A DNA stretch of 64,000 bases from Parolsenella sp958406235 (GCF_039062465.1 NZ_JBCLNF010000006.1:1-64000), one strand, 5' to 3'; counted from the first letter of the stretch, positions 33,631-42,452 are shown. A program made the numbers and translations. The notes: a model not told the origin generated them from the letters alone.

Positions 33631-34925
33631 TGGAGGCCGCTCGCGTCCGTGCCGCCAATGCCTCCGAGGTCGTTTGCGCCGCGTGGGCATCGGAGCTTGT
33701 CCGTGGCGCCGCATGGCTCGAGGACGTGGGTGCCAAGTGGGTGCGCCCGCATCGCTTCTGGCCCGAGCAGGAGCGTGCCCTCGGTAGCTGCGCCGCATGG
33801 TATCCCGGCATCTATCGGCAGATGGCGCCGTGTTGTGCGGGTGTCCGTCTCGAGTTCGAGACAGACGCGAGCGAGCTCGTCCTCGAGATCGCCCTCGATG
33901 CGGAGCCTGCGGCGACGTCTCGCGTGCTTGCAGGTGTTGCCGAGAAGGGCCTCCTCGCCCCGAGCGCGCATGACGCGCTTGCGGTGGACGTCGATGGGAA
34001 GTGTCTCGCGGACGTTCCGCTTGACGGGGTCGAGCTGCCTGCCGAGCGCGGGACTCGCGGCAGCGAGGTCGCCTTCGAGCTTGCTGCCGGTGCCGCCTCG
34101 GGCGACCTGCTCCAGCTCCCGGGCTTTGCGGATGCGAGCCGCGTCTGCGTGTGGCTTCCCGCCCTGAGGGGAGCCGGGCTTGGCCGTGTCCGCGGAAACG
34201 GCACCTTCCTGCGCCCGGTGGAGCGCGACGTGCCCGCCCGCCGTCTCCTCGTTCTCGGCGACTCCGTGGCCCAGGGCTTCGTGTGTGACTCTCCCGCAGC
34301 CTCTTGGCCCTCCATCGTCGCCCGTGAGCGTGGCCTTGAACTCGTGAACCAGAGCGTCGGAGGTCAGGTCTTTCAGCCGAGCGCTCTCGTGGGCCTCGAC
34401 CGTCTTGACGCCCCGGATGTCGTGATCGTGGCGCTGGGGGCAAACTACAGCTACGGCCGGGCCTCCGTCGCAGTCGTTTCTCGCGAGGTCGCCGAGTACC
34501 TTTCGCGCGTTGACGTGCTCTGGCCGGATGCCTCGCTTCTCGTCATGGTTCCACCTGCTGGGGGAAAGACGTCCGTGCCTGGTAGCTGCTATCCTTTCAT
34601 CGGCAAGATCATCGGCGACGCCGTCGCTCGCGTACGCGCCCGTCGCGTCTCTGAGGGGCGCGCCGCGGTGTATGAAGTCGTGCAGCCGGAGCTTGGCGAG
34701 GAGCTCCTCTCTGACGCGGATGGCCACCCAACGGCGGAAGGCTCACGTATTCTCGCGGACTTCGTCGGCGCCCGCCTCGACGAGTTGCTCGAATGCACTT
34801 GCCTGCGCGACTTTGGCCAGTTCGGCCGTTGTGGCGCCTGCCTTGGTACGGCTGCAACCCCAGAAGATGCCATCGCGGGTGAGCAAGACGATGACCCCGC
34901 GGACTCGATTAAAGACGAGGAGTAA
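33630..34925 (+). CDS. SGNH/GDSL hydrolase, two-domain
   Basis: 431 residues. The N-terminal 190 residues look like a beta-rich accessory domain; the C-terminal half is an SGNH hydrolase with block I LVLGDSVAQG near residue 207, block II glycine in SVGGQVF near 243, block III VIVALGANYSYG near 270 (Gly-x-Asn) and block V ADGHPTAEGSRIL near 365 (Asp-x-x-His). This resembles the acetylxylan-esterase-like or carbohydrate esterase families with an N-terminal jelly roll. No signal peptide is seen, so a cytoplasmic substrate is likely. GTG start overlaps the phosphatase stop. C-terminal Cys cluster (CTCLRDFGQFGRCGAC) is unusual. Confidence 0.8.
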   Translation: MEAARVRAANASEVVCAAWASELVRGAAWLEDVGAKWVRPHRFWPEQERALGSCAAWYPGIYRQMAPCCAGVRLEFETDASELVLEIALDAEPAATSRVLAGVAEKGLLAPSAHDALAVDVDGKCLADVPLDGVELPAERGTRGSEVAFELAAGAASGDLLQLPGFADASRVCVWLPALRGAGLGRVRGNGTFLRPVERDVPARRLLVLGDSVAQGFVCDSPAASWPSIVARERGLELVNQSVGGQVFQPSALVGLDRLDAPDVVIVALGANYSYGRASVAVVSREVAEYLSRVDVLWPDASLLVMVPPAGGKTSVPGSCYPFIGKIIGDAVARVRARRVSEGRAAVYEVVQPELGEELLSDADGHPTAEGSRILADFVGARLDELLECTCLRDFGQFGRCGACLGTAATPEDAIAGEQDDDPADSIKDEE

Positions 34926-34928
34926 CCC

Positions 34929-36083
34929 ATGACCGAGAATGCCACCAGGAATCCCATCGCCTCTCTGGCCAGCGAGGCCTTTGCCCATGAATACGCTCGT
35001 CTCCTTAAGGATTCCGAGGACGTCTCCCACGACCTCGCCTGGGCCGAGAGCTACCTCGCGAGCACCCGCGCGGGCCTCGGGGACGAGCCCGTTGCCTGGT
35101 CGAGCGAGCCCGTCTTCGTTGACGGCAACGGCCTAGAGCGGCTCGAGACCTTCTCCAACATCGCCTATTCCGTCCTCGACAAGGCATTGCGTGCCTTTCG
35201 CAACAACGGGGACTTTCGTGCCCTGTTTGGCATGGACGCCGCGACGGAGCGCCTGTGCTGCCTCGATACCGGCTATGAGCGCCAGGCGCCCATCGTGCGC
35301 TTCGACATCGCCTTTGGCGATGACGGCGCCGCCCAGCTCTTCAACGTGGCGACTGCTGCGGCGAGGGGCGTCGTCGACGCTGACGAGGTGACGCGCGCCT
35401 GGAGGCGCTCCAGCATCTTCACCGAGTTCGAGCGTCGTCACCAGACCTTGTCCGCCTTTGACCTTACCGAGGCGTGCGTCGACTCCGTGCTCGACGTCTA
35501 CCGCGCCTGGGCGGGCCCGGGCTTCCCGGACACCAACCCCGGCGACGACTACACCTACGGCGATGAGACGATGAGCCTCTCCATCGTGGGCGACCGCGCA
35601 AACACTGACATGAACGAGATCGAGCGCTTCATCACGCTCTTCCGTGACCGTGGCGTGCACGCTCGCTTCGCCGACGTCTCCGAGCTTTCGATTCGAGAGG
35701 TGCGTCCGGGCCGCGTCCGCCTCGTCGACGGTGACGGCCCCATCGCCTGCGTTTGGCGCCGCGTCGACCTCGGGAGGATTCTCGAGATTGGCGGAGCGGG
35801 CCTCCACGCGCTTGTCCAGGCGGCGGAGCGCAACGTCGCCTGCCTCGTGGGCGGCATGCGCACCTGGCCGCTGGCGTCTCCCCAGTTCGTCTCCGCTCTC
35901 ACGAGCGAGGCCTTCTCCCGTGAGCTCTCCTCGAGCGAGCTCGAGCTCGTGAGGGGCTTTGCCTCCTGGAGCGATGCGCCGGAGCATGGCTGCGACACGC
36001 TGAGCGTCTTCGTCTTCAATGGCCGCTTTGCCGGCATGAGCGTCGAGACCGACGGGCTCCGTCGTCCCTGCTACCTCGTCTAG
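34929..36083 (+). CDS. Unrecognised conserved-type protein, possibly related to ATP-grasp pre-domain proteins
   Basis: 384 residues, acidic, soluble, no signal peptide or transmembrane segment. The segment ERLETFSNIAYSVLDKALRAF, later IVRFDIAFGDDGAAQLFNVATAAARG and the C-terminal FVFNGRFAGMSVETDG recall the circularly permuted ATP-grasp (glutathionylspermidine-synthase-like) proteins, where a FDxxx...-type N-terminal and a terminal ...GxFAG... element occur, but the full ATP-binding set is not evident. I therefore give no function. It starts 3 bp after the SGNH gene, forming a three-gene unit with it and the phosphatase; codon use is like the neighbours. Confidence 0.6.
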   Translation: MTENATRNPIASLASEAFAHEYARLLKDSEDVSHDLAWAESYLASTRAGLGDEPVAWSSEPVFVDGNGLERLETFSNIAYSVLDKALRAFRNNGDFRALFGMDAATERLCCLDTGYERQAPIVRFDIAFGDDGAAQLFNVATAAARGVVDADEVTRAWRRSSIFTEFERRHQTLSAFDLTEACVDSVLDVYRAWAGPGFPDTNPGDDYTYGDETMSLSIVGDRANTDMNEIERFITLFRDRGVHARFADVSELSIREVRPGRVRLVDGDGPIACVWRRVDLGRILEIGGAGLHALVQAAERNVACLVGGMRTWPLASPQFVSALTSEAFSRELSSSELELVRGFASWSDAPEHGCDTLSVFVFNGRFAGMSVETDGLRRPCYLV

Positions 36084-36145
36084 GATTAGTGTCCGCGGCG
36101 TGGTGTAGAGTGGGGAATGTCATCGACGACACCTCTGGAGGAGCC

Positions 36146-37378
36146 ATGTCCAGTCGCATCAATCTCTGCGCGCCCACGCTAAGGGAGACCCTCTCGAGTG
36201 AGGTCGCCGCCGCCGTGCTCGAGCAGCGCTCGCACGGGGGCATGAGTCCCTACGCCACTCCCAACGAGGCGGCCGTGCGCCGTCGCGATGACGCACGCGA
36301 CCGCGATGGGGCGGAGCGCCCGGCTTTCATCCGTGACTCGGAGAAGATCATCCACCTGCCCGCCTATAACCGTCTGGCGGGCAAGACGCAGGTCTACTCG
36401 CTGCGCGCCAACGACGATATCTCGCGTCGCGGCCTCCACGTGCAGCTCGTGAGCCGCGTTGCGAGGGACATAGGCCTGTCCCTCGGCCTCAACCTCGACC
36501 TCATCGAGGCGATCGCCCTCGGCCACGATGTCGGCCACACGCCGTTCGGCCATGCAGGAGAGCGCTTCCTGAATGACGCCTACCATGCGCGCACGGGCCG
36601 CTGGTTCTTCCACAACGTCCAGAGCGTGCGCGTTCTCGATGTCCTCTCCGGGCGTAACCTCGCCCTCCAGACGCTCGATGGCGTGATCTGCCACAACGGC
36701 GAGTGCGAGCGCCAGGTGTTCGAGACGAGCGACCTCTCGAGCTTCGATGACCTTGATGCCGTGGTCTCCGGCTGTTGGAAGACGGGGGAGGGCGCCATCG
36801 GCCATCTCCGTCCCATGACGCTCGAGGGGTGTGTCGTCCGCGTGAGCGATATCATCGCCTATGTGGGTAAGGACCGCCAGGACGCCATCGCCGCTGGCTT
36901 CGTGACGGAGGATTCCTTCGACGATGGCCTTGGCGGTGCCTATAACTCGTGGGCCCTCGGTGCCTTCATCACGGACATCATCGAGCATAGCTTTGGCCGT
37001 GACCGCATCGAGATGAGCGAGGAGGCCTTCGCGGAGATGCGCCGCGCCAAGCGGGAGAACTTCGAGAAGATATACAACGCGAGCGAGCTCAACGGCGAGC
37101 GCGCGGAGGAAATCTCTGCGCTCTTCGCCCGCGTGTACGATCGCATGCTCGATGACCTGCGCGCCGGTGACGAGTCGAGCCCGATCTTCCGGCACCATAT
37201 CGTCGACGTCGAGCGAGCCCTGTCATACTACGGCCAGACCTATCGCTGGCAGGACGACCTCGACCTCACGGTGGTCGATTACATCTCCAGCATGACAGAT
37301 GACTACTTCGTTGCCCTCGCGCAGAACCTCTTCCCCGAGTCCGAGGCCCTGTTCCGCCGCCGCGGCTACTTCTGCTAG
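36146..37378 (+). CDS. dgt: Deoxyguanosinetriphosphate triphosphohydrolase-like protein (HD domain)
   Basis: 410 residues from ATG 36146 (CTGGAGGAG upstream). dNTP triphosphohydrolase family: DRDGAERPAFIRDSEKIIHLPAYNRLAGKTQVY near the N terminus, then RRGLHVQLVSRVARDIGLSLGLN (first His), and the HD motif LGHDVGHTPFGHAGE near residue 130; ICHNGE and a distal VVRVSDIIAYVGKD (last Asp) complete the metal site. Such enzymes hydrolyse dGTP or other dNTPs to nucleoside and tripolyphosphate. A -10-like TAGAGT (36106-36111) suggests a separate promoter. The longer open frame from 36089 lacks a good start. Confidence 0.92.
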   Translation: MSSRINLCAPTLRETLSSEVAAAVLEQRSHGGMSPYATPNEAAVRRRDDARDRDGAERPAFIRDSEKIIHLPAYNRLAGKTQVYSLRANDDISRRGLHVQLVSRVARDIGLSLGLNLDLIEAIALGHDVGHTPFGHAGERFLNDAYHARTGRWFFHNVQSVRVLDVLSGRNLALQTLDGVICHNGECERQVFETSDLSSFDDLDAVVSGCWKTGEGAIGHLRPMTLEGCVVRVSDIIAYVGKDRQDAIAAGFVTEDSFDDGLGGAYNSWALGAFITDIIEHSFGRDRIEMSEEAFAEMRRAKRENFEKIYNASELNGERAEEISALFARVYDRMLDDLRAGDESSPIFRHHIVDVERALSYYGQTYRWQDDLDLTVVDYISSMTDDYFVALAQNLFPESEALFRRRGYFC

Positions 37379-37399
37379 CTCACGCCGCCGGCTACGTCA

Positions 37400-37415
37400 T
37401 ACAATCGGTCCCATG
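37400..37415 (+). promoter_or_regulatory. -10 box placed for a leaderless rarA transcript
   Basis: TACAAT (37400-37405) ends 7 nt before the rarA ATG (37413), the spacing at which transcription would start on the A of the ATG. No Shine-Dalgarno-like sequence lies in between (CGGTCCC). Confidence 0.5.
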
Positions 37416-38981
37416 GATACTCTTTTTTCAGAAGTTGAGCGCTACAAGCGCAACATGAACGCGCCCCTGGCGGTTCGCATGCGCCCCCAGACCCTCGCGG
37501 ATTACGTGGGCCAGGAGCAGGCGGTCGGCCCGGACTCATGGCTGCGCCGTGCCATCGAGCATGACGTCCTCTCGAGCGTCCTGCTCTACGGCCCCGCCGG
37601 CACCGGCAAGACGACGCTTGCGCGCATTATCGCCAACACCACTCACGCGGAGTTCGTCGAGGTCTCGGCGATCACGGGCACGGTCAAGGACCTCCGTCGC
37701 GAGATCGAGGCGGCGGAGTCCCGCCTCATGACGCGCGGCCTGCGCACGATACTCTTCGTGGACGAGATCCATCGCTTTAACCGCTCCCAGCAAGACGCCC
37801 TGCTCCATGCGGTCGAGGATCGCATCGTCATCCTCGTGGGCGCCACCACGGAGAACCCTTACTTCGAGGTGAATTCCGCCCTCATCTCGCGCAGCCGCGT
37901 GGTCGAGCTGATTCCTCTCGATGACTCCGCGATTGGCCTTCTGGTGGACCGCGCCCTCGCGTCCGAACATGGCCTGCGCGGCCTGTTCTCCCTCGATGAC
38001 GACGCTCGCACCGAGATCGTTCAGCTTGCCGGTGGAGATGCGCGCTCCGCCCTGACCACGCTCGAGCTCGCGAGCCAGATGGCACTTCCCGCGGGAGCGA
38101 AGGTCACGCCCGAGGGGGAGATCCTCCTCGAGGGTGGCTCCATGCTCGCGCGCGACGCCGGCGATTCTGAGGCGCCTCTCCGCATTACCCGCGAGAACGT
38201 GACCGAGGCAAATCCCCGCCGTGGGCTTCCCTATGACAAGTCCGGCGACATGCACTACGACATCATCTCCGCCTTCATCAAGTCGATGCGCGGCAGCGAC
38301 CCGGATGCCGTCCTCTACTGGCTCGCCCGCATGATCGACGCGGGGGAGGACCCGAAGTTCATCGCCCGTCGCATCATGATCCACGCGAGCGAGGACGTGG
38401 GCAACGCGGATCCGCAGGCGATTCTCGTGGCGGAGGCCGCCTTCAAGAGCGCCGAGGTCATTGGCTATCCGGAGTGCCGCATTAACCTCGCCCAGGCGGC
38501 GCTCTACGTGTGCCTCGCGCCTAAGAGCAACGCCTGCGAGGCGGGTATCGACGCCGCGCTCGCCGAGGTCCGCCACGGGCCGCGTCGCGAGGTGCCCAAT
38601 CACCTGCGTGACCGTCACCGTCCGGGCTCGGATTCCTATGGCCCCTACCTCTACCCGCATAACTATCCGGAGGGGTGGGTCGAGCAGCAGTACCTGCCGG
38701 ACGGTCTCGAGCGTGGCCAGTTCTTTAGCCCGAGCGGTCGCGGCTGGGAGGCCTGGCGACTTGACGTCACGTCTTCCGGTCGAACGGGGGCGACGCCGCG
38801 CGAGGTGGAGGTTCCGCCCGCGTCTGCCGGGGATGGCTCGGCCGCGTCGACGCGCCAGGTGCCCGAACCTGCCGCACCGGCACCCCAGGCTGCTGGCGCC
38901 GCTGCGCCCGAGCCCGCATCGCCCGAGGCAGGCCAGGCGTCTGCGCCGGAGTCCCAAACCCAAGACAGCGCCGAAGAGTAG
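37413..38981 (+). CDS. rarA: Replication-associated recombination protein RarA (MgsA/WRNIP1 family AAA+ ATPase)
   Basis: 522 residues from ATG 37413. Clamp-loader-like AAA+ ATPase active at stalled forks. LAVRMRPQTLADYVGQEQ, Walker A YGPAGTGKTTLARIIA near residue 56, FVDEIHRFNRSQQDALL (Walker B), GATTENPYFEVNSALISRSRV (sensor 1/arginine finger), DKSGDMHYDIISAFIKSMRGSDPDAVLYWLARM, and VGNADPQAILVAEAA are RarA-specific. The last 75 residues are an Ala/Pro/Glu-rich tail after the folded tetramerisation domain, absent in E. coli RarA (447 residues). Start codon probably used leaderless; the frame upstream is shadow of dgt. Confidence 0.94.
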   Translation: MDTLFSEVERYKRNMNAPLAVRMRPQTLADYVGQEQAVGPDSWLRRAIEHDVLSSVLLYGPAGTGKTTLARIIANTTHAEFVEVSAITGTVKDLRREIEAAESRLMTRGLRTILFVDEIHRFNRSQQDALLHAVEDRIVILVGATTENPYFEVNSALISRSRVVELIPLDDSAIGLLVDRALASEHGLRGLFSLDDDARTEIVQLAGGDARSALTTLELASQMALPAGAKVTPEGEILLEGGSMLARDAGDSEAPLRITRENVTEANPRRGLPYDKSGDMHYDIISAFIKSMRGSDPDAVLYWLARMIDAGEDPKFIARRIMIHASEDVGNADPQAILVAEAAFKSAEVIGYPECRINLAQAALYVCLAPKSNACEAGIDAALAEVRHGPRREVPNHLRDRHRPGSDSYGPYLYPHNYPEGWVEQQYLPDGLERGQFFSPSGRGWEAWRLDVTSSGRTGATPREVEVPPASAGDGSAASTRQVPEPAAPAPQAAGAAAPEPASPEAGQASAPESQTQDSAEE

Positions 38982-38997
38982 TCTGCGCGCGGACGGG

Positions 38998-39003
38998 TAG
39001 AAT
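38998..39003 (+). promoter_or_regulatory. Candidate -10 for the DUF948-sigma unit
   Basis: TAGAAT, 59 bp before the DUF948 ATG, in the short gap after rarA. No clear -35 was found. Confidence 0.3.
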
Positions 39004-39061
39004 GTCCCCTAGCCATTGCACGCCCGCGCAGGCGGGCGCACCCAACTCGTGAGGAGCCACG

Positions 39062-39709
39062 ATGTCCACTGAAGGATTTGCGCTTGACCCTATGACGATC
39101 GCGCTCATTGTTCTTGTCATCGCCGGTGTTTGGGCCGTGGTCGAGCTCGCGCTCACGCTGCGCCAGACCCGCAAGAGCGTCTCTGAGCTCACGGATTCCG
39201 TGAACGAGACGATTGCGGACATCCGCCCCGTCGTCGCCAAACTCGATGGCGTCGCCGACGAGCTGCCGGCTGCCGCCAAGCAGATCGAGCCCATTCTCGA
39301 GAAGGCCTCCACCACGGTCGACCTCATCAACGTTGACCTCGTTCGCGTCGAGGGCATCCTCTCGGACGTCAACACCGTGACTGATACGGGCGCGCGTGCT
39401 ACCGGCGCCGTCAGTGGTGCCGTCGAGTCCGTCGCCACGGGCGTCGCCGGCGCGCTGGGTAAGGTCGCTGGCAAGGTTTCCGGCCGCGCCAGCGCCAAGA
39501 TCTCCGCTCCTGCCGCCACCGGCGCGCTCGATGCCCCGGCTCCTGCAGAGCCTGTGAACGTCGAGAGGGTCTCTGGTGACGAGGGCTACTTCACCTATCC
39601 TTCCGCTCCCGCCGCGGATGTCCCGGCAGAGCAGGTTCCGTCCGTTTCCGATGATGCCTCCTGCGAGGCGCCGGCAGAGCCCTCCGCGGCCGCCGAGAAG
39701 GCTGAGTAG
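39062..39709 (+). CDS. DUF948-type membrane-anchored coiled-coil protein
   Basis: 215 residues: a single N-terminal transmembrane helix (IALIVLVIAGVWAVVELALTL, about 12-32), followed by a heptad-rich region (SVSELTDSVNETIADIRPVVAKLDGVADELPAAAKQIEPILEKASTTVDLINVDLV..., about 38-115), which is the DUF948 (YtxG-like general stress protein) pattern; then a Gly/Ala/Val stretch and an Ala/Pro/Glu-rich tail. In Firmicutes YtxG-type proteins belong to the SigB regulon; here it directly precedes an RsbW-like gene and a SigB-type sigma factor. GTGAGGAG lies before the ATG. Confidence 0.8.
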   Translation: MSTEGFALDPMTIALIVLVIAGVWAVVELALTLRQTRKSVSELTDSVNETIADIRPVVAKLDGVADELPAAAKQIEPILEKASTTVDLINVDLVRVEGILSDVNTVTDTGARATGAVSGAVESVATGVAGALGKVAGKVSGRASAKISAPAATGALDAPAPAEPVNVERVSGDEGYFTYPSAPAADVPAEQVPSVSDDASCEAPAEPSAAAEKAE

Positions 39710-40105
39710 ATGATGGCAACGACAGAAGAAGAGCAGCAGATGCCCGTTTCCCTTTCCGTTCCCGCGAGCGCCTCGTTCGCGCGTCCCGTGCGCATGCTCG
39801 CCGCGAACCTCGCCGTGCTCGCCGGCCTCTCCGTCGACGGCGTCGAAGACGTCCGCATGGCCGCCGAGGAAGCCTTCGTGTGGTGCTGCGCCACCAAGCC
39901 CGAGGCCTGCGAGGTCAGCTTTGACGCGAGCGGAGACGCCCTCACCATGACCTTTGCCCTTGGCGAGGCCGAGCCGGAGGATGACCAGATCGCCACGTAT
40001 GCGGAGCTCATCCTTACCGCCGTCTGTGACGAGTGCGAGCTCGATGGCGAGGCACACACGCTTTCGCTCACGCTCCAGAAGAATGTGGATGCCCTTGATG
40101 CCTAG
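39710..40105 (+). CDS. RsbW-like anti-sigma factor, degenerate HATPase
   Basis: 131 residues. LSVPASASFARPVRMLAANLAVLAGLSVDGVEDVRMAAEEAF matches the start of RsbW/SpoIIAB anti-sigma kinases up to the N-box, but where RsbW has a catalytic Asn (EAxTNAVxHAY) this has EAFVWCCATKP, and neither the DxGxG (G1) nor the later GxGL box is present; the protein is about 30 residues shorter. It could bind the sigma factor but is unlikely to bind ATP or phosphorylate an anti-anti-sigma factor. It abuts the DUF948 gene (stop TAG then ATG) and overlaps the sigma gene start by 8 bp. Confidence 0.72.
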   Translation: MMATTEEEQQMPVSLSVPASASFARPVRMLAANLAVLAGLSVDGVEDVRMAAEEAFVWCCATKPEACEVSFDASGDALTMTFALGEAEPEDDQIATYAELILTAVCDECELDGEAHTLSLTLQKNVDALDA

Positions 40106-40955
40106 TGACTCCAGAGAGCTTACGAGCGAGCAGCGAGCCCAAGCGCGTCGCGAGGCTGCCGCTGCCGTGCGTGACCTGCCTGCCACCCCAAAGGGCAAGC
40201 TGGCTTGGGACAAGGAGCGCACCCGTGAGCTATTCCGCCTTTATAAGGAGGAGGGAGACGAGGACGCCCGAGACGAGCTCATCATGAGTCACCTCAACCT
40301 CGTTCGCTTCCTCTCCGCAAAATTCAAGAACAGGGGAGAACCCCTCGATGACCTCGTCCAGGTGGGCACGATCGGCCTTATCAAGGCGATTGACCGCTTC
40401 GACCCCGAGCGTGGCCTCGAGTTCACCACCTATGCCACGCCCACCATCCTGGGAGAGATCAAGCGTCACTTCCGCGACAAGGGCTGGAGCGTCCGCGTGC
40501 CGAGGCGTCTGCAGGAGCTCTCTGCCAAGGTCAACCAGGTGACGGACGAGCTCACGAAGGAGCTCCAGCGCTCGCCTTCGACCGAGGAGGTCGCTTCTCG
40601 CCTTGGCGTGAGCGTCGACGAGGTCCTCGAGGCGATGGAGTCCTCGAGCGCCTATAGCTCCGTGCCTCTCGAGGGCGGGAACAACGAGGACGAGGACGCC
40701 CCCGCTGTCATCGACCACTACGCGAGCGTCGACCAAGACCTCGCCGCCTCGGACGACCGCATGGTCATCGAGGACACGATCCGCGAGTTCTCCCCGCGCG
40801 AGCAGGAAGTCGTCCGCATGCGCTTCGACGAGGGCCTCACGCAGGTCGAGATAGCCAAGCGCCTGGGAATCTCCCAGGTCCAGGTGAGTCGTCTTCTGCG
40901 TCGCACGCTCAAGAAGCTCCAGGACAAGATCGACCCGGAAGGCCTTATGCGATGA
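40098..40955 (+). CDS. SigB/SigF-type alternative sigma factor
   Basis: 285 residues from ATG 40098 (ATG 40089 also possible). Region 2: LIMSHLNLVRFLSAKFKNRGEPLDDLVQVGTIGLIKAIDRFDPERGLEFTTYATPTILGEIKRHFRDKGWSVRVPRRLQEL, the GEIKRHFRDKGW...RVPRR string being typical of the SigB/SigF/SigG group; region 3 around 110-160 and region 4 from EFSPREQEVVRMRFDEGLTQVEIAKRLGISQVQVSRLLRRTL (HTH). It probably controls general stress or envelope genes. Partner switching seems reduced: only a degenerate RsbW-like gene and no RsbV are adjacent. Confidence 0.92.
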   Translation: MPSDSRELTSEQRAQARREAAAAVRDLPATPKGKLAWDKERTRELFRLYKEEGDEDARDELIMSHLNLVRFLSAKFKNRGEPLDDLVQVGTIGLIKAIDRFDPERGLEFTTYATPTILGEIKRHFRDKGWSVRVPRRLQELSAKVNQVTDELTKELQRSPSTEEVASRLGVSVDEVLEAMESSSAYSSVPLEGGNNEDEDAPAVIDHYASVDQDLAASDDRMVIEDTIREFSPREQEVVRMRFDEGLTQVEIAKRLGISQVQVSRLLRRTLKKLQDKIDPEGLMR

Positions 40956-42292
40956 GCCTACAGAAACTAACCTCCGAGGAGCGAGAGGAGTCCTATCGCT
41001 CCACGAGGCTCGTTGCCGTACGCGTGTGGGCTTTCATCGGTTGTGCCATTGCGTTTGCCATCATCCTCGCGGTCCTCGGGCGTGTGAGCTCTGCGGTCAT
41101 CTGCCTTTCCGTCGGTGCCATCGTGGGGTTCATCTGCAGCTCGATCACCAACTGGTTCGAGCGCCGTGGCGTTAGCAGGGGCATCGGCGCCCTGCTCTCG
41201 CTCGTGCTGGTCATCGGCGTGGTCCTCGCGTTCCTCATCTGGCTGGTGCCACTGTTCGTCGGCCAGCTGAGCCAGATGCTCGACCGCGTTCCCTCGCTGT
41301 TCGCGCAGTCCCAGGAGTTCGTGCAGCATCTCTTCTCTTCCTACGGCTCCGCCGAGACCACGGACTTCCAGGCCAACGTCCAGTCCCTGCTTGTTGGCCT
41401 TACCGATGTGGGCACCACGCTCGTGAGCAAGCTCGCTGGCTGGCTTTCCCGGGCGTTCGTCCCCAACGTCATGAGCCTCGTGAACACCATCGTGATGTCG
41501 TTCCTCGGCCTCTTCATGGCCTATTGGTTCGCGAAGGACTATCCGCTGATCATGCGCGAGCTTGGCGTCATCGCGGGTCCCCGCCACGCCGAGGACCTCG
41601 CGCTCCTCGTCGCGGTCCTCGGACGCTCCGTCGGCGGCTACATGCGCGGCATCGTGGTCACGAGCATCATCGACGGCGTCCTGGCCTACATCGGGTTCAC
41701 GATCTGCGGGAACCCCTATCCTGGCCTGATGGCCCTCGTCGCGGGAGTCCTGCATTTCGTCCCCGTCATCGGTCCCTTCACGGCCTCGTTCCTCGCTGCG
41801 CTCGTCGGCCTCCTCGTGAATCCCGTGGTCGCCTTCTGGTCATTCGTGCTTTCTGACATGGCGCAGAACTTCACGGATAACGTCCTGAGCCCCCTCGTGA
41901 TGCGTAGTGCCGTCAAGATCCATCCCGCCATGAGCCTCATCGGTGTCACTGTGGGCGCAAGCCTTGGTGGGGCGCTGGGCATGGCTCTGGCCGTGCCGCT
42001 TACCGCCGCCGTCAAGGGCGCCTTCATCTACTTCTTCGAGAACAAGACGGGCAGGCAGCTCGTGAGCTGGGAGGGTGCCTTCTTCAAGGGCACGCCCTTC
42101 CACCACCCGGATGGCACGCCGGTGCCCTCGTTTGACGCCCTCGACGATGACTCCTTCCTCGAGAGGTCCCTGATCATCGACCCCAGCACCATGGACGGGG
42201 TGGAGGCGGAGGAGCGCCCTGACGCGGAGAAGCCCATCCTCGCGGAGACTCTCCGCCAGCAACTCGAGGAGTTCAAGCGCCTGCGCAAGTAG
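40952..42292 (+). CDS. AI-2E family (PerM/UPF0118) transporter
   Basis: 446 residues with about eight transmembrane helices and the PerM domain: a conserved periplasmic/cytoplasmic region between TM3 and TM4 and the late YIGFTICGNPYPGLMALVAGVLHFVPVIGPF and NFTDNVLSPLVMRSAVKIHPAMSLIGVTVGASLGGALGM signatures. Family members export autoinducer-2-like or other small solutes or act as Na+/H+ antiporters; the substrate is not known here. Its ATG overlaps the sigma-factor stop (ATGA), suggesting co-expression. A C-terminal hydrophilic tail of about 80 residues follows, and a terminator lies 78 bp downstream. Confidence 0.88.
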   Translation: MSLQKLTSEEREESYRSTRLVAVRVWAFIGCAIAFAIILAVLGRVSSAVICLSVGAIVGFICSSITNWFERRGVSRGIGALLSLVLVIGVVLAFLIWLVPLFVGQLSQMLDRVPSLFAQSQEFVQHLFSSYGSAETTDFQANVQSLLVGLTDVGTTLVSKLAGWLSRAFVPNVMSLVNTIVMSFLGLFMAYWFAKDYPLIMRELGVIAGPRHAEDLALLVAVLGRSVGGYMRGIVVTSIIDGVLAYIGFTICGNPYPGLMALVAGVLHFVPVIGPFTASFLAALVGLLVNPVVAFWSFVLSDMAQNFTDNVLSPLVMRSAVKIHPAMSLIGVTVGASLGGALGMALAVPLTAAVKGAFIYFFENKTGRQLVSWEGAFFKGTPFHHPDGTPVPSFDALDDDSFLERSLIIDPSTMDGVEAEERPDAEKPILAETLRQQLEEFKRLRK

Positions 42293-42369
42293 GGCGTCGG
42301 ATGATGCGGGCGTTCGCGCGCCACGTTGCACGGGGAGCGGCGCGGCAGGCGCGCTCAATCGAATCTTGT

Positions 42370-42405
42370 GAAGGGTCGGGGCTCAGCTCCGGCCCTTCGT
42401 CGTTT
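42370..42405 (+). terminator. Intrinsic terminator upstream of alaS
   Basis: GAAGGGTCGG (42370-42379) pairs with CCGGCCCTTC (42389-42398), one G-U pair, 9-nt loop, followed by GTCGTTT. It terminates the sigma/permease unit. Confidence 0.7.
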
Positions 42406-42408
42406 CCA

Positions 42409-42452
42409 TTCATCCGCGTAGTCGCTCGCGGTATACTTACGAGCTGTATGCG
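42409..42452 (+). promoter_or_regulatory. alaS promoter with GTATGCG start-site motif
   Basis: TTCATC (42409-42414), 17-bp spacer, TATACT (42432-42437), then GAGCTGTATGCG (42441-42452), the same 12-mer and spacing as at murC. No T-box leader is recognisable. Confidence 0.6.
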
